64,000 nucleotides of DNA from Kitasatospora viridis (GCF_007829815.1 NZ_VIWT01000001.1:4307001-4371000), one strand, 5' to 3'. Positions 34,584-43,388 are shown, numbered from the stretch's first letter. Program-made: numbers and translations. Notes: a model not told the origin generated them from the sequence alone.

Positions 34584-36242
34584 TCAGAACACTTGCCCGA
34601 AGTCACCTTCCTTGATCACGAGCCGGTCCTTCACGTCCTTCGGGATCAGGAGACGCAGCTGCACCCTCGGGGCCCGTTGCCTCGGGATCTTCGTCCGGGT
34701 GACCTCGCACCGGATCCCCACCCTGAGCAGGTCGGCGGACATGGCCTCCATACCGCCCTCCTGCCAGCGGTCGCGGAAGGTCTTGCCGTTGTGCACGTTC
34801 TCCCACCGGTCCTGGGTTGTCGCCGGGTCGATGGCTTCGAGATCTGAGATCAGCTGGTCCAGGGTCTTCTGCGCCTGCTCCTGGGTGAAGCGAGTCCGGG
34901 AGTACCGGCCACCCGGCTCCAGGCCCTCCATGTAATACGCGATGGCTGCCTGGAGCCGCTTCTGCTCCCTCCGCGCCTCCGCGCCCTGGGCGTAGGCCCG
35001 GAGCCGTACTGGCTCGTCACCGAGCACCGAGAGGACGTCGGACACGAGCTTCGCGTAAATGATCTCTGGGTTCGGTGCTCCCTTGCCGCCACCTTTGCAC
35101 TTCTGGCAGCGCAGGTAGGCGTAGTGCCGGACGATCTGCTCGGGGCTCGGCTCCGACGCGGTGACGACCGTGGCTGTGTTGGTCTGCTGCTGGACGGTCA
35201 TGTTGCTCTTGCAGTCAGTACAGGTGAGCACGCCAAGGAACTTCGTCGCCCCACCTGGTTGCCGGGTCGGCTGGTTGCGAGAGCGCTGGTCCAGTCTCGC
35301 CTGGAGGGTGTCGTACTCCTCCTGGGAGAAGATCGGCGGGGCGACCCGGATCGGTTTGCCGTCCATCCCGAGGAGCAGTTTGGACCTGCGGACGCCGCCG
35401 TTCTTGTCCTCTTCTACCCGGTACCCGAGCAACGCCGGATTCCTGAGTCGGCGGATCAGGGTGCTGGTTGTCAGGCCAGGCCCGCAGAGGCCGGCGCGCT
35501 TGAGGACCTCGACCATCCGCCGTGCGGATACGTTCCGCAGCGCGGCGCCGTAGCACCAGCGCAGTGCCTTCTGTGCGTCCGTGTCGATCGCGAGGACCAC
35601 GTTCCCGCTGTCGTCCTCGTCCGTCACGTATCCGTATGCGGGCTTGCCCACCAGCCATTCGCTCTGGGTCTTGGTGTAGTCCCAGAGGTTGGTCACGCGG
35701 GTGCTCGTGTTGTTGGCCTCGATCTCGGCCAAGCCGCCGATCACCGTCACCAGGATCTTGCCGATCGTGGTGGTCAGGTCGATCGGGTCGTTCTTGGAGA
35801 TGAGGTTCTTGCCGTACTTCAGGCACCAGTCGATCATCGTGCTGAGGTCCGAGAGCCGGCGGATGAAGCGGTCCATCTTCCAGAACAGCAGGACGTCGAA
35901 CTCCGGCACCCGGTTGTTCAGCCAGTCGCCGAGCTGCTTGCGCTTCCACGGCGGGACCTTCGTGGCCGACACGTTCAGGTCGCTCGCCACGCCCACGACC
36001 CGGTAGCCGTTGTTCCTCGCCAGGATCCGCAGGTCCAGCTCCTGGCGGATCGGGGAGGTCGTGTCCTCGGTCAGTACGGACAGCCGGACCGAGAGCAGCG
36101 CCCGCGGAGCGTCCTCGGGCAGCGCGGCCTCGTCCGCCTTCAGGTCGGCCAGGAGCTTGAGGTCTGCCTCGGTCCACTCGCTCTCTACGGAGTACTGCTC
36201 ACGTGCTGCTGCGGAGCGCCCTCGCCCCCTGCGATTCCCCAT
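34584..36242 (-). CDS. large serine recombinase, the element integrase
   Basis: 552 aa. N-terminal resolvase domain with VRLS (catalytic Ser55), conserved SPIRQELDLR and MDRFIRRLSD arginines; a recombinase domain (RNVSARRMVEVLKRAG...STLIRRLRNPALLGYR); a zinc-ribbon domain with CTDCKSN and RCQKCKGGG; then a coiled coil (RREQKRLQAAIAYY). Typical of phiC31-type integrases. It starts 37 bases from the right repeat, the usual adjacency of an integrase to attP. A TACGCT box six bases before the ATG suggests a leaderless promoter inside attP. No recombination directionality factor was recognised. Confidence 0.92.
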   Translation of the reverse strand: MGNRRGRGRSAAAREQYSVESEWTEADLKLLADLKADEAALPEDAPRALLSVRLSVLTEDTTSPIRQELDLRILARNNGYRVVGVASDLNVSATKVPPWKRKQLGDWLNNRVPEFDVLLFWKMDRFIRRLSDLSTMIDWCLKYGKNLISKNDPIDLTTTIGKILVTVIGGLAEIEANNTSTRVTNLWDYTKTQSEWLVGKPAYGYVTDEDDSGNVVLAIDTDAQKALRWCYGAALRNVSARRMVEVLKRAGLCGPGLTTSTLIRRLRNPALLGYRVEEDKNGGVRRSKLLLGMDGKPIRVAPPIFSQEEYDTLQARLDQRSRNQPTRQPGGATKFLGVLTCTDCKSNMTVQQQTNTATVVTASEPSPEQIVRHYAYLRCQKCKGGGKGAPNPEIIYAKLVSDVLSVLGDEPVRLRAYAQGAEARREQKRLQAAIAYYMEGLEPGGRYSRTRFTQEQAQKTLDQLISDLEAIDPATTQDRWENVHNGKTFRDRWQEGGMEAMSADLLRVGIRCEVTRTKIPRQRAPRVQLRLLIPKDVKDRLVIKEGDFGQVF

Positions 36243-36248
36243 GCGCAG

Positions 36249-36254
36249 AGCGTA
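36249..36254 (-). promoter_or_regulatory. -10 box of leaderless integrase promoter
   Basis: On the minus strand TACGCT, then six bases, then the integrase ATG. It lies between the integrase gene and attR, so it is also present on the excised circle. Confidence 0.45.
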
Positions 36255-36278
36255 AGAATGGATTTGGGACTGTGTCTA

Positions 36279-36303
36279 TGTGCCCGCAGATGGACACGGC
36301 CAT
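36279..36303 (+). other. attR core
   Basis: Exact copy of 20056-20080. Left of it is element sequence (integrase promoter); right of it is the native chromosomal gene tail. Confidence 0.85.
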
Positions 36304-36388
36304 CCAGATCGGCCCCACCGGCAAGAAGCTGCTCCCCCTGACCGTGGTCAACCAGGGCACCGAGCAGCCGAAGAGCGCCCACGTGTGA
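36279..36388 (+). pseudogene. orphan native 3' end of the TIGR03960 gene
   Basis: In frame it encodes CPQMDTAIQIGPTGKK and onward to a stop at 36386-36388. It is colinear with the last 35 residues of the 652-aa protein, differing at four positions (T/Q, V/T, G/S, A/V). It was displaced from the gene by integration. Homology with the left copy continues into GTGACGGACGTCC after the stop. Confidence 0.88.
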
Positions 36389-36423
36389 CGGACGTCCGGC
36401 ACGAGTTGTGAGTAGCAGCACGC

Positions 36424-36453
36424 GGCCCCTCCCCGGTACGACGGGGAGGGGCC
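36424..36453. terminator. native terminator after the displaced gene end
   Basis: GGCCCCTCCCC pairs with GGGGAGGGGCC around an eight-base loop, followed by CGCTGTTTT. It also serves the convergent lipoprotein gene. Confidence 0.85.
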
Positions 36454-36470
36454 CGCTGTTTTCCCGGGGC

Positions 36471-36944
36471 TCAGTGCCAGTGGGGCTGGGACTCCCCGTT
36501 GAGGTACTCGCAGGTGATCGGTCGCCCGGCGGCGTCCGTGGTCGTCTGACCGACGTCGCTCTTGCGGCAGAACTCGCCCTCGCTGTAGCAGTTCCCGGCG
36601 TTGCTCCTGATGCTGCACTGCCCGCCGGCGCCCGTGCCGGCCGGGGCCTCGGAACTGGGCTGCAGGGTGACGGTGGGCGGCACGTAGGTGGCGGTCGGCA
36701 GGGCGGGGGCGCTGCTCGGTGCGCTGCTCAGGGTGGCTGGTGGGCTGGTGGGCGCCGAGGTCGGCGACGGTGACGGCATGGACGGTGACGGCATGGGGGA
36801 GGCGCTGGTGGTCGTCGGTGTGGTCACTGGTGTCGGTGTGCTGGTCGCTCCGGGCTTGGGCGCACCAGAGCCTGAGGTGCAGCCGGCGACGACCAGAAGG
36901 GCGGCGACTGCGAGCGCGACCGTGGCGGATCCGCGAGAGGGCAT
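36471..36944 (-). CDS. putative lipoprotein with Ser/Thr/Pro linker and small Cys-rich domain
   Basis: 157 aa. Type II signal peptide with lipobox LVVAGC (Cys22), an about 75-residue Pro/Ser/Thr-rich linker, and a C-terminal domain with four Cys (CSIRSNAGNCYSEGEFC and ITCEYLNG) likely disulfide-bonded outside the cell. Function unknown. ATG start after the native terminator; chromosomal, just outside the element. Confidence 0.75.
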   Translation of the reverse strand: MPSRGSATVALAVAALLVVAGCTSGSGAPKPGATSTPTPVTTPTTTSASPMPSPSMPSPSPTSAPTSPPATLSSAPSSAPALPTATYVPPTVTLQPSSEAPAGTGAGGQCSIRSNAGNCYSEGEFCRKSDVGQTTTDAAGRPITCEYLNGESQPHWH

Positions 36945-37098
36945 ATCCGAACGGTAGGCAGGTGCTGCGCATACTGATCATTTGATTGGGCTGTTGGTGG
37001 GCTGGGGTCGGGCTGAACACCGTGCCCTCCCCGGCGCCCACCTTTGCGGGTGAACTCGGTGGCGGGGAGGGCGTGTGGGTGCGGGGGCTGACGGGGGC

Positions 37099-38325
37099 TC
37101 AGTGGGGGGAGAAGACCGCGATGCCGTTGGGGACCGGTCGTTCCTGGTGGTGGTCGAGGTTGTTGCGGGCGGCGACGCGGGTCGTGCCGGGGAGGCGGGT
37201 GGCCAGTGTGGCGGACGCGCCGCCGTCCAGGTAGGCGGCGTCGGTGCAGTGCAGGGTGCGGAGCAGGTGGGCCAGTTCGTTGAGGGTGAGTCCGCTGGAG
37301 GTGCCCTCGCGGCCGTCGGTGGACAGCAGGCGCAGGGTGCGGCCGGCGTCGGCGATGCCGACCGCGGTGCGGGGGATCGCCGTGGCGTCGTCGAGGCCGG
37401 GCGGCACCTGGTGGTCGCGCAGCAGGGGGTAGGCGCCGAGGGCGAAGGCGAAGGGCACCGGGGTGCTGGAGGCGAGCCGGTAGTCGAGGGTGACCGGGGT
37501 GCCGGGGGTCAGTTCGCGCAGGGCGCGGGCGCCGGCCTCGCGGCCGAGCAGGACGGTGGTGTCCGGGGCGACGGGGCCGCGGCCGGGAGCGCCGGAGACC
37601 GCCGCCACCCGGCCGTGACGCACCCTCACCTCGTAGCTGTCGCCGGTGCAGGGCGCCTCCCGCCGCTCGTCGGTGCCGCACGCGGCGCGGGCCCGGGAGG
37701 CGGAGCCCCAGCGCGCGGTGAAGGCCCCGATCGACCCGACGGGCAGGGCGTACTGGTTGAGCCCGCCCAGGGGCAGGTCGCCCCGGGGAGTGCGCAGGTG
37801 GCCGCGCAGCTCCAGGCGGCCCAGGCGGGCCCGGCCGTCCACGCCCACGCCGAACACGTCCCGGTCGGTGTCGCCGTCGGGTTCCGTCCAGCCGAAGCGC
37901 TGCGCCTCGGGCACCGCGCCCTTGAGCGGCCGGCCGGCGACGAGGGCCGGGCCGGAGGCGGCGCCGGTGGCCTCGACGCCGGGGTGCTGCTCCTCGGTGA
38001 TGTCGAAGAAGTCGCCGTTGACCGCGGCGGCGGCCCCTGCGTCCCCGGCCATCCGGGAGACCGCCTCCCGGGCGGCGACCGATCCGGGGTACAGCAGGCC
38101 GGCGGCCACGCCCGGGTGCGCGAGGTCCGCCGTCACCAGGTGGATCCGCGTGTTGCCGTGCGGCGTGCTGACGGTGAACGCCCGGTAGCCCACGCCGGGC
38201 GCCACCGACTCGCGCACCTCGCCGGGCCCGGCCGGCCCGGCGACCGCCTGCTGCGCGCCGGGCTCCGTGCCCAGGGCCGCCGCGACCAGGGCGGCGGTCG
38301 CGGCGAGGCGGGTGACGGCTCTCAT
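37099..38325 (-). CDS. secreted phosphodiester-glycosidase (NAGPA/DUF2233) family protein
   Basis: 408 aa with an N-terminal signal peptide (about 1-30). Family landmarks: AAVNGDFFDITEE near 116-128, LLSTDGREGTSSGLTLNELAHLL and DAAYLDGGASATLATR near the C-terminus. Such proteins hydrolyse phosphodiester-linked sugars; the substrate here is unknown. Monocistronic, divergent from the TIGR03936 gene. Confidence 0.85.
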   Translation of the reverse strand: MRAVTRLAATAALVAAALGTEPGAQQAVAGPAGPGEVRESVAPGVGYRAFTVSTPHGNTRIHLVTADLAHPGVAAGLLYPGSVAAREAVSRMAGDAGAAAAVNGDFFDITEEQHPGVEATGAASGPALVAGRPLKGAVPEAQRFGWTEPDGDTDRDVFGVGVDGRARLGRLELRGHLRTPRGDLPLGGLNQYALPVGSIGAFTARWGSASRARAACGTDERREAPCTGDSYEVRVRHGRVAAVSGAPGRGPVAPDTTVLLGREAGARALRELTPGTPVTLDYRLASSTPVPFAFALGAYPLLRDHQVPPGLDDATAIPRTAVGIADAGRTLRLLSTDGREGTSSGLTLNELAHLLRTLHCTDAAYLDGGASATLATRLPGTTRVAARNNLDHHQERPVPNGIAVFSPH

Positions 38326-38513
38326 GTCTCGGTCAGGCGCATGGTGTCATCGTGTCGTCGCCCGTGGTGAGCGTGCATGGCGGGCTGCTCCGGACGCGTA
38401 CCCTTTGACACTGACGTACGTCCCGGCCGGTCGTGGCCGGGGCCAGGCTTCTGATCGAAGGACTGAGCGAACTGGCACGCCGCACACCGGACGGTCCGCC
38501 TCCCGCGCCGACG

Positions 38514-39317
38514 GTGCAGCGCATTCGGTTGCGCTACACCAAGCGGGGCCGTCTGCGCTTCACCAGCCACCGCGACTTCCAGCGCGCCTTCGAGCGGGCG
38601 CTGCGCCGTTCCGAGGTGCCGATGGCGTACTCGGCCGGCTTCACGCCGCACCCCAAGGTGTCCTACGCGAATGCCGCCCCGACCGGGGTGGCCAGCGAGG
38701 CCGAGTACCTGGAGATCGGCCTGGCCGACGTCCGGGACCCGGAGGAGCTGCGGGCCAAGCTGGACGAGTCGCTGCCGGTCGGCCTGGACATCATCGAGGC
38801 CGTCGAGGTGCGCACGCCGAACTTCGTCGAGCGGCTGGAGGCCTCCCAGTGGGAGCTGCGGCTGCCCGAGGTCAGCGAGGAGCGGGCGGCCGAGGCGGTC
38901 GAGCGGTTCCTGGCCACCGAGCGGGTCGAGGTCGAGCGGCGGACCAAGAACGGCGTCCGGGTCTTCGACGCGCGCGGCGCGGTGGCCCGGTTGGAACTGG
39001 TCCCGTCGCAGGTCGGGGTTGGTCCGGTCGGGGAATCCACAGCGACCTCCGATGTTCGTACCGGGCAACCCTGTGCGATACTGCGCCTGGTAGTACGACA
39101 CGCCACACCCGCCGTACGACCAGACGACGTCTTGTCCGGTCTCCGTGCGACGGCCGACCTGGCGCTGCCGGTCCCCGCTGAGGTGACCAGGCTGGCGCAG
39201 GGGCCGCTCGACGAGGGGACCGGCACGGTGACCGACCCGCTGGCGCTCGACCGCGCTGCGGCCCCGGCCGTCCCATCGGAGACGGCCGTCGAGCCGCAGG
39301 CCGCAGCGTCCGCCTAG
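38514..39317 (+). CDS. TIGR03936 (DUF2344) radical-SAM-associated protein
   Basis: About 267 aa starting VQRIRLRYTKRGRLRFTSHR, the conserved beginning of the family. Partner of the TIGR03960 radical SAM protein; both are thought to act together in an uncharacterised modification. The GTG at 38514 is preferred because third-position GC drops upstream of it; GTG at 38433 would add 27 residues, and neither start has an SD sequence. Normally adjacent to TIGR03960; here about 18 kb away owing to element insertion plus the two minus-strand genes. Confidence 0.82.
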   Translation: MQRIRLRYTKRGRLRFTSHRDFQRAFERALRRSEVPMAYSAGFTPHPKVSYANAAPTGVASEAEYLEIGLADVRDPEELRAKLDESLPVGLDIIEAVEVRTPNFVERLEASQWELRLPEVSEERAAEAVERFLATERVEVERRTKNGVRVFDARGAVARLELVPSQVGVGPVGESTATSDVRTGQPCAILRLVVRHATPAVRPDDVLSGLRATADLALPVPAEVTRLAQGPLDEGTGTVTDPLALDRAAAPAVPSETAVEPQAAASA

Positions 39318-39740
39318 CGGGCGGAGCCGGGGGCCGGCCTAACCAACCGGTCCCGTGAGCTCCGGGCCCCCGCGGCTCCCCAGGGGAGCGAGCGTCGTCG
39401 CGCACTGGCCGCTCCTGCGTCGGCCGGTCGACCCGCCAACGGGTCGATGGGCCCCAGGAGAACCACGCCGCCCTCGGGCCGGCGGGGCCCGCCCCGGGAG
39501 CCACCCTGGGTTGTGGGGCCGCGCAGCTTGGGAAAACCTGAGAACGCTGGTCCGACCAGAAGACTTTCGACACCCCGCAGACGCGGGGCGCCGAGCGAGA
39601 CTACGAGCCCCTGTGCGGCCTCGCGTCCGCACGGCGGCACCGTGGAGAGTCGGCCAGGGCGCCGAGCGCCCGCGGCCGGCCACTGGTGCCGGGCCGTGCC
39701 CGGATGTGGAGCCCGGGGGCCTGACGGGAGATCCACCCGC
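39318..39740 (+). other. hairpin-rich leader region of the RNase E/G gene
   Basis: No gene in these 423 bases. At least five perfect hairpins: TCGACCCG-CCAA-CGGGTCGA (39428-39447), CCCCGC-AGAC-GCGGGG (39573-39588), GTGCGG/CCGCAC (39613-39632), GGGCGC-CGA-GCGCCC (39657-39671) and CCGGGC-CGT-GCCCGG (39689-39703). The arrangement suggests a long structured 5' UTR. E. coli rne is autoregulated through such a leader; the parallel is inference. Confidence 0.55.
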
Positions 39741-42700
39741 ATGCCTGAGAACGAGAACAACGACGTGCAGACCCCGGCCGGTGAACCGGTCGGCGATGCC
39801 GCCCCGCCGCGTCGGCGCCGCCGCGCGGTGTCCCGCCCGGCCGGCACCCCGCAGGGTGCGGCCGAGGCCGTCGAGACCGTGATCCCGGTCGAGACCCCCG
39901 CGCCGGCCGCCGAAGCGGTGGCCGAGCAGCCCGCCGAGGCCGCGGCCAAGCCGCGTCGTACCCGCAAGCGCGCCGAGTCGCCCGCCGGTCCGCCGGTCGC
40001 CGAGGAGTCGGCCGCCGAGGTCGTGGCCGAGGAGCCGGTGGCCGAGAAGCCGGTTCGGGCCCGGCGCACCCGCAAGCGTGCCGAGGCGCCGGAGACCACC
40101 GTCGCCGAGCCCGTGGTCGAGCAGCCCGTCGCCGAGGAGCCGGTCGCCGAGGTCGTGGTCGAGGAGCCGGTGGCCGAGAAGCCGGTTCGGGCCCGGCGCA
40201 CCCGCAAGCGTGCCGAGGCGCCGCAGACCACCGTGGCCCAGCCCAAGGTCGAGCAGCCCAAGGTCGAGCAGCCCGCCGTCGAGGAGCCCGAGGCCGAGGA
40301 GGTCGAGGAGGAGGCCGCCGCCCAGGCGCCCGCCGAGCAGCCCGCCCCCGTCGAGGCGCCGGCCGAGCCCGAGCCCCACCGCACCCGCCGCCGTGCCGTG
40401 CGCCCGGCCACCGCGGTCTTCCAGGCACCGGTCTTCCAGGAGCCGAGCGCCTACGTCGCCCCCGCCGCGCCCGCCGCCGCCACCCAGGTGGAGCAGCCGG
40501 CCGTCGAGGTCGAGCCGGTCAAGGCCGCCACCGTGTCGGAAGAGGACGAGTACGAGTACAGCGGCGTCGGCCGCCGCCGCCGGGTCCGCTCGGCGGTCCG
40601 GGTGAGCCCGCCGGCGAAGGCCGCCGCCAAGGCCGCGGCGAAGGCTCCGGCCAAGGCCGTGGTCAAGGTCGCCGAGCAGCCCGCCGCCGTCGAGGAGCAG
40701 CCGCAGGCCGCCCAGGAGCCGGGCCAGGAGTCCGAGGCCTGGGAGGAGGACCGCCCGTCCTCGCGCCGTCGCCGTCGGGGTGGCCGTCGCCGCCGTCGCG
40801 GTGAGGCGGAGGAGTTCGAGTCCGCCGAGGCCGCTGCCGAGCAGCCCGTCGCCGAGCAGGCGCAGGCCGAGGAGCTCGACGCGGAGGACGAGGAGGAGGA
40901 CGGCGACGAGCTGGCGAACGGCCTGTCCTCGTCGCGCCGCCGTCGTCGTCGGCGTCGCCGCAGTGGCGAGGGCGGCGTCGAGACCAGCGAGACCAGCGAG
41001 GACGGCGTCCGGACGGTCGTCAAGGTGCGCGAGCCGCGCCGCCGCTCCACCGAGCCGGCGTTCGACCCGGACGAGGTGCAGTCGATCAAGGGTTCGACCC
41101 GCCTGGAGGCCAAGAAGCAGCGCCGCCGCGAGGGCCGCGAGCTGGGCCGCCGCCGGGTGCCGATCATCACCGAGGCCGAGTTCCTGGCCCGCCGCGAGTC
41201 GGTCGAGCGGGTGATGGTGGTCCGCCAGAACGGCCAGCGCACCCAGATCGGCGTGCTGGAGGACGGCGTGCTGGTCGAGCACTACGTCAACAAGGAGCAG
41301 GCCACCTCGTACGTCGGCAACGTCTACCTGGGCAAGGTCCAGAACGTGCTGCCGTCGATGGAGGCCGCGTTCGTGGACATCGGCAAGGGCCGCAACGCGG
41401 TGCTGTACGCCGGTGAGGTCAACTTCGGCCAGCTCGGCCACAGCGGTCCGCGCCGGATCGAGTCGGTGCTGAAGTCCGGCCAGTCGGTGCTGGTGCAGGT
41501 CTCCAAGGACCCGATCGGCCACAAGGGCGCCCGGCTGACCAGCCAGATCTCGCTGCCCGGCCGCTACCTGGTCTACGTGCCCGAGGGCTCGATGACCGGC
41601 ATCAGCCGCAAGCTGCCGGAGAACGAGCGGGCCCGCCTCAAGCAGATCCTGAAGAAGATCGTGCCGGACGACGCAGGCGTGATCGTGCGCACCGCCGCCG
41701 AGGGCGCCAGCGAGGAGGAGCTCACCCGCGACGTGCAGCGACTGCAGTCGCAGTGGGAGGAGATCCAGAAGAAGGCGGCCTCCGGCAACGCGCCGACCCT
41801 GCTGTACGGCGAGCCGGACATGACCGTCCGGGTGGTCCGCGACATCTTCAACGAGGACTTCACCAAGGTCATCGTCTCCGGTGCCGAGGCGTGGAACACC
41901 ATCCACGGCTACGTCAACTCGGTGGCGCCGGACCTGGCCGAGCGGCTGCAGCGCTGGACCAGCGACGTGGACGTGTTCGCCACCTACCGGATCGACGAGC
42001 AGCTGATGAAGGCGCTGGACCGCAAGGTCTGGCTGCCCAGCGGCGGCTCGCTGGTGATCGACCGGACCGAGGCGATGGTCGTGGTCGACGTCAACACCGG
42101 CAAGTTCGTCGGCCAGGGCGGCAACCTTGAGGAGACCGTCACCCGCAACAACATCGAGGCGGCCGAGGAGATCGTCCGCCAGCTGCGGCTGCGCGACCTC
42201 GGCGGCATCATCGTGATCGACTTCATCGACATGGTGCTGGAGTCCAACCGCGACCTGGTGCTGCGCCGGCTGCTGGAGTGCCTGGGCCGGGACCGGACCA
42301 AGCACCAGGTGGCCGAGGTCACCTCGCTGGGCCTGGTGCAGATGACCCGCAAGCGGGTCGGCCAGGGCCTGCTGGAGTCCTTCTCCGAGTCGTGCGTGCA
42401 CTGCAACGGCCGCGGCGTGATCGTGCACATGGAGCAGCCGACCTCGGTCGGCGGCGGTGGCGGCCCGGTCGGCACCGCGGGCGAGTCCGCCTCCGGCAAG
42501 CGCCGTCGCCGGGGCAAGGGCGGGGCCGGGCAGGAGGAGCACGCCGCCGTCGAGTCGGTGGTCGAGGAGCTGCCCGACCGCGCCGAGGACGACCACGAGC
42601 ACGAGCACGAGGAGTTCGAGCAGGTGCTCCGGGACGAGCCGGTCGTGGGCGAGGAGCCGGAGGCCGCCCCGGCCGCGGTGGTCGAGCAGGCCCCCGTCGT

Positions 42701-43130
42701 CGAGCAGCCCGCCCAGCCCGAGCCCGCTGCCGAGCCCGCCGCGCCGGCCGGTCGCCCGCGCCGTCGTGCGGTCCGCAAGGCCACGGCTCCGGCCGGTGCC
42801 CCGGCGCCCGAGATCGTGGTGCTGCAGTCGCGGGCCGAGGCCGTGATGGAGGCCGCCCTGGCCGCCGCCGAGGCCGCTGCCGAGCAGCCCGCCGCCGAGG
42901 CCGCCGAGCCGGTCGTGGAGGCCGTCGCCGAGGAGCCGGCCGCCGAGGAGGCCCCGGCCCCGAAGAAGCGCGCCGTCCGCAAGACGGCCGCGAAGAAGGC
43001 CACCACCGCCACCGCCAAGAAGACGGCGACGGCGGCGAAGAAGACCACCGCCCGCAAGACCGCCACCAAGCGGACCAGCGCGGCGGCCAAGAAGGCGGCC
43101 GCCGCCGAAGGTGAGTCGGCGGCCGAGTGA
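39741..43130 (+). CDS. rne: ribonuclease E/G family endoribonuclease
   Basis: 1129 aa. The N-terminal about 440 residues and C-terminal about 230 are low-complexity (Ala/Glu/Pro/Val with basic RRRRR blocks), as in streptomycete RNase E. The catalytic core lies between: S1 domain with TSYVGNVYLGKVQNVLPSME, metal-binding Asp783 (VVVDVNTGK) and Asp827 (IVIDFIDM), and the zinc-link CVHC at 885-888. The central position of the catalytic part, flanked by two disordered arms, is the actinobacterial layout. ATG start with ACGGGAG upstream. It begins the conserved rne-rplU-rpmA-obgE block and is separated from rplU by a strong terminator. Confidence 0.93.
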   Translation: MPENENNDVQTPAGEPVGDAAPPRRRRRAVSRPAGTPQGAAEAVETVIPVETPAPAAEAVAEQPAEAAAKPRRTRKRAESPAGPPVAEESAAEVVAEEPVAEKPVRARRTRKRAEAPETTVAEPVVEQPVAEEPVAEVVVEEPVAEKPVRARRTRKRAEAPQTTVAQPKVEQPKVEQPAVEEPEAEEVEEEAAAQAPAEQPAPVEAPAEPEPHRTRRRAVRPATAVFQAPVFQEPSAYVAPAAPAAATQVEQPAVEVEPVKAATVSEEDEYEYSGVGRRRRVRSAVRVSPPAKAAAKAAAKAPAKAVVKVAEQPAAVEEQPQAAQEPGQESEAWEEDRPSSRRRRRGGRRRRRGEAEEFESAEAAAEQPVAEQAQAEELDAEDEEEDGDELANGLSSSRRRRRRRRRSGEGGVETSETSEDGVRTVVKVREPRRRSTEPAFDPDEVQSIKGSTRLEAKKQRRREGRELGRRRVPIITEAEFLARRESVERVMVVRQNGQRTQIGVLEDGVLVEHYVNKEQATSYVGNVYLGKVQNVLPSMEAAFVDIGKGRNAVLYAGEVNFGQLGHSGPRRIESVLKSGQSVLVQVSKDPIGHKGARLTSQISLPGRYLVYVPEGSMTGISRKLPENERARLKQILKKIVPDDAGVIVRTAAEGASEEELTRDVQRLQSQWEEIQKKAASGNAPTLLYGEPDMTVRVVRDIFNEDFTKVIVSGAEAWNTIHGYVNSVAPDLAERLQRWTSDVDVFATYRIDEQLMKALDRKVWLPSGGSLVIDRTEAMVVVDVNTGKFVGQGGNLEETVTRNNIEAAEEIVRQLRLRDLGGIIVIDFIDMVLESNRDLVLRRLLECLGRDRTKHQVAEVTSLGLVQMTRKRVGQGLLESFSESCVHCNGRGVIVHMEQPTSVGGGGGPVGTAGESASGKRRRRGKGGAGQEEHAAVESVVEELPDRAEDDHEHEHEEFEQVLRDEPVVGEEPEAAPAAVVEQAPVVEQPAQPEPAAEPAAPAGRPRRRAVRKATAPAGAPAPEIVVLQSRAEAVMEAALAAAEAAAEQPAAEAAEPVVEAVAEEPAAEEAPAPKKRAVRKTAAKKATTATAKKTATAAKKTTARKTATKRTSAAAKKAAAAEGESAAE
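40021..40238 (+). repeat. internal 86-bp direct repeat in rne
   Basis: 40021-40106 and 40153-40238 are nearly identical, offset by 132 bases (44 codons). They encode two copies of a segment around EEPVAEKPVRARRTRKRAEA in the disordered N-terminal arm. In-frame duplication; could mediate length variation. Confidence 0.85.
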
Positions 43131-43137
43131 CGCCCGG

Positions 43138-43176
43138 GTGACCGTGGGGCGGGCTCCGAGCCCGCCCCACGGTCAC
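43138..43176 (+). terminator. rne terminator, 18-bp perfect stem
   Basis: 43138-43155 is exactly complementary to 43159-43176, with a three-base loop, eight bases after the stop. Confidence 0.9.
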
Positions 43177-43215
43177 GCGAACGGACCGGCCGGCCCGGCG
43201 CCCGGCTCGCCCGGT

Positions 43216-43244
43216 TTGCCCATGGGGCGGCCGGTCCGTATTCT
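43216..43244 (+). promoter_or_regulatory. vegetative promoter of rplU-rpmA
   Basis: TTGCCC (43216-43221), 17 bases, TATTCT (43239-43244): close to the HrdB consensus. It gives a leader of about 138 bases containing CCTTC-ATCC-GAAGG, possibly an L21-type autoregulatory leader. Confidence 0.65.
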
Positions 43245-43388
43245 TGACCCTCGGCGTGTCTACGCCACGCTCCCGAGCACCTCACCTCCCGAGCCCTTCA
43301 TCCGAAGGTCAGGGGGAGGCCCCTGTGTCCGTACCCAGGTGGCTGGCATCGGCGAGTTCCGTACCGAGTAGTGGAAAGCAGGTACCGC

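Larger units (their letters stand above)
20056..36303. mobile_element. AICE-like integrative element with serine recombinase and NACHT cargo
   Basis: About 16.2 kb bounded by an exact 25-bp direct repeat. Element genes: RepSA-like initiator, FtsK/TraB-like translocase, KorSA-like GntR repressor, small membrane protein, and a serine recombinase whose start lies 37 bases from the right repeat. Cargo includes the NACHT nuclease protein next to the left end and an HTH-TPR / HATPase module. Backbone synteny (TIGR03960 next to TIGR03936) is interrupted exactly here, and base composition of the left cargo is clearly lower than the flanks. No tyrosine integrase or Xis was found. The exact ends depend on which dinucleotide inside the 25 bp is cut. 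Confidence 0.9.

Noticed and set aside
34063..34584. Minus-strand frame whose ATG overlaps the integrase stop (TGATG)
   Set aside because: Most of it lies out of frame over a better-supported 162-aa gene, it has no ribosome site, and its composition turns Arg/Gly-rich like an antisense shadow.
36199..37041. 280-codon minus-strand frame across attR and the lipoprotein
   Set aside because: Out of frame with the lipoprotein, and composed of sequence antisense to the displaced gene tail.
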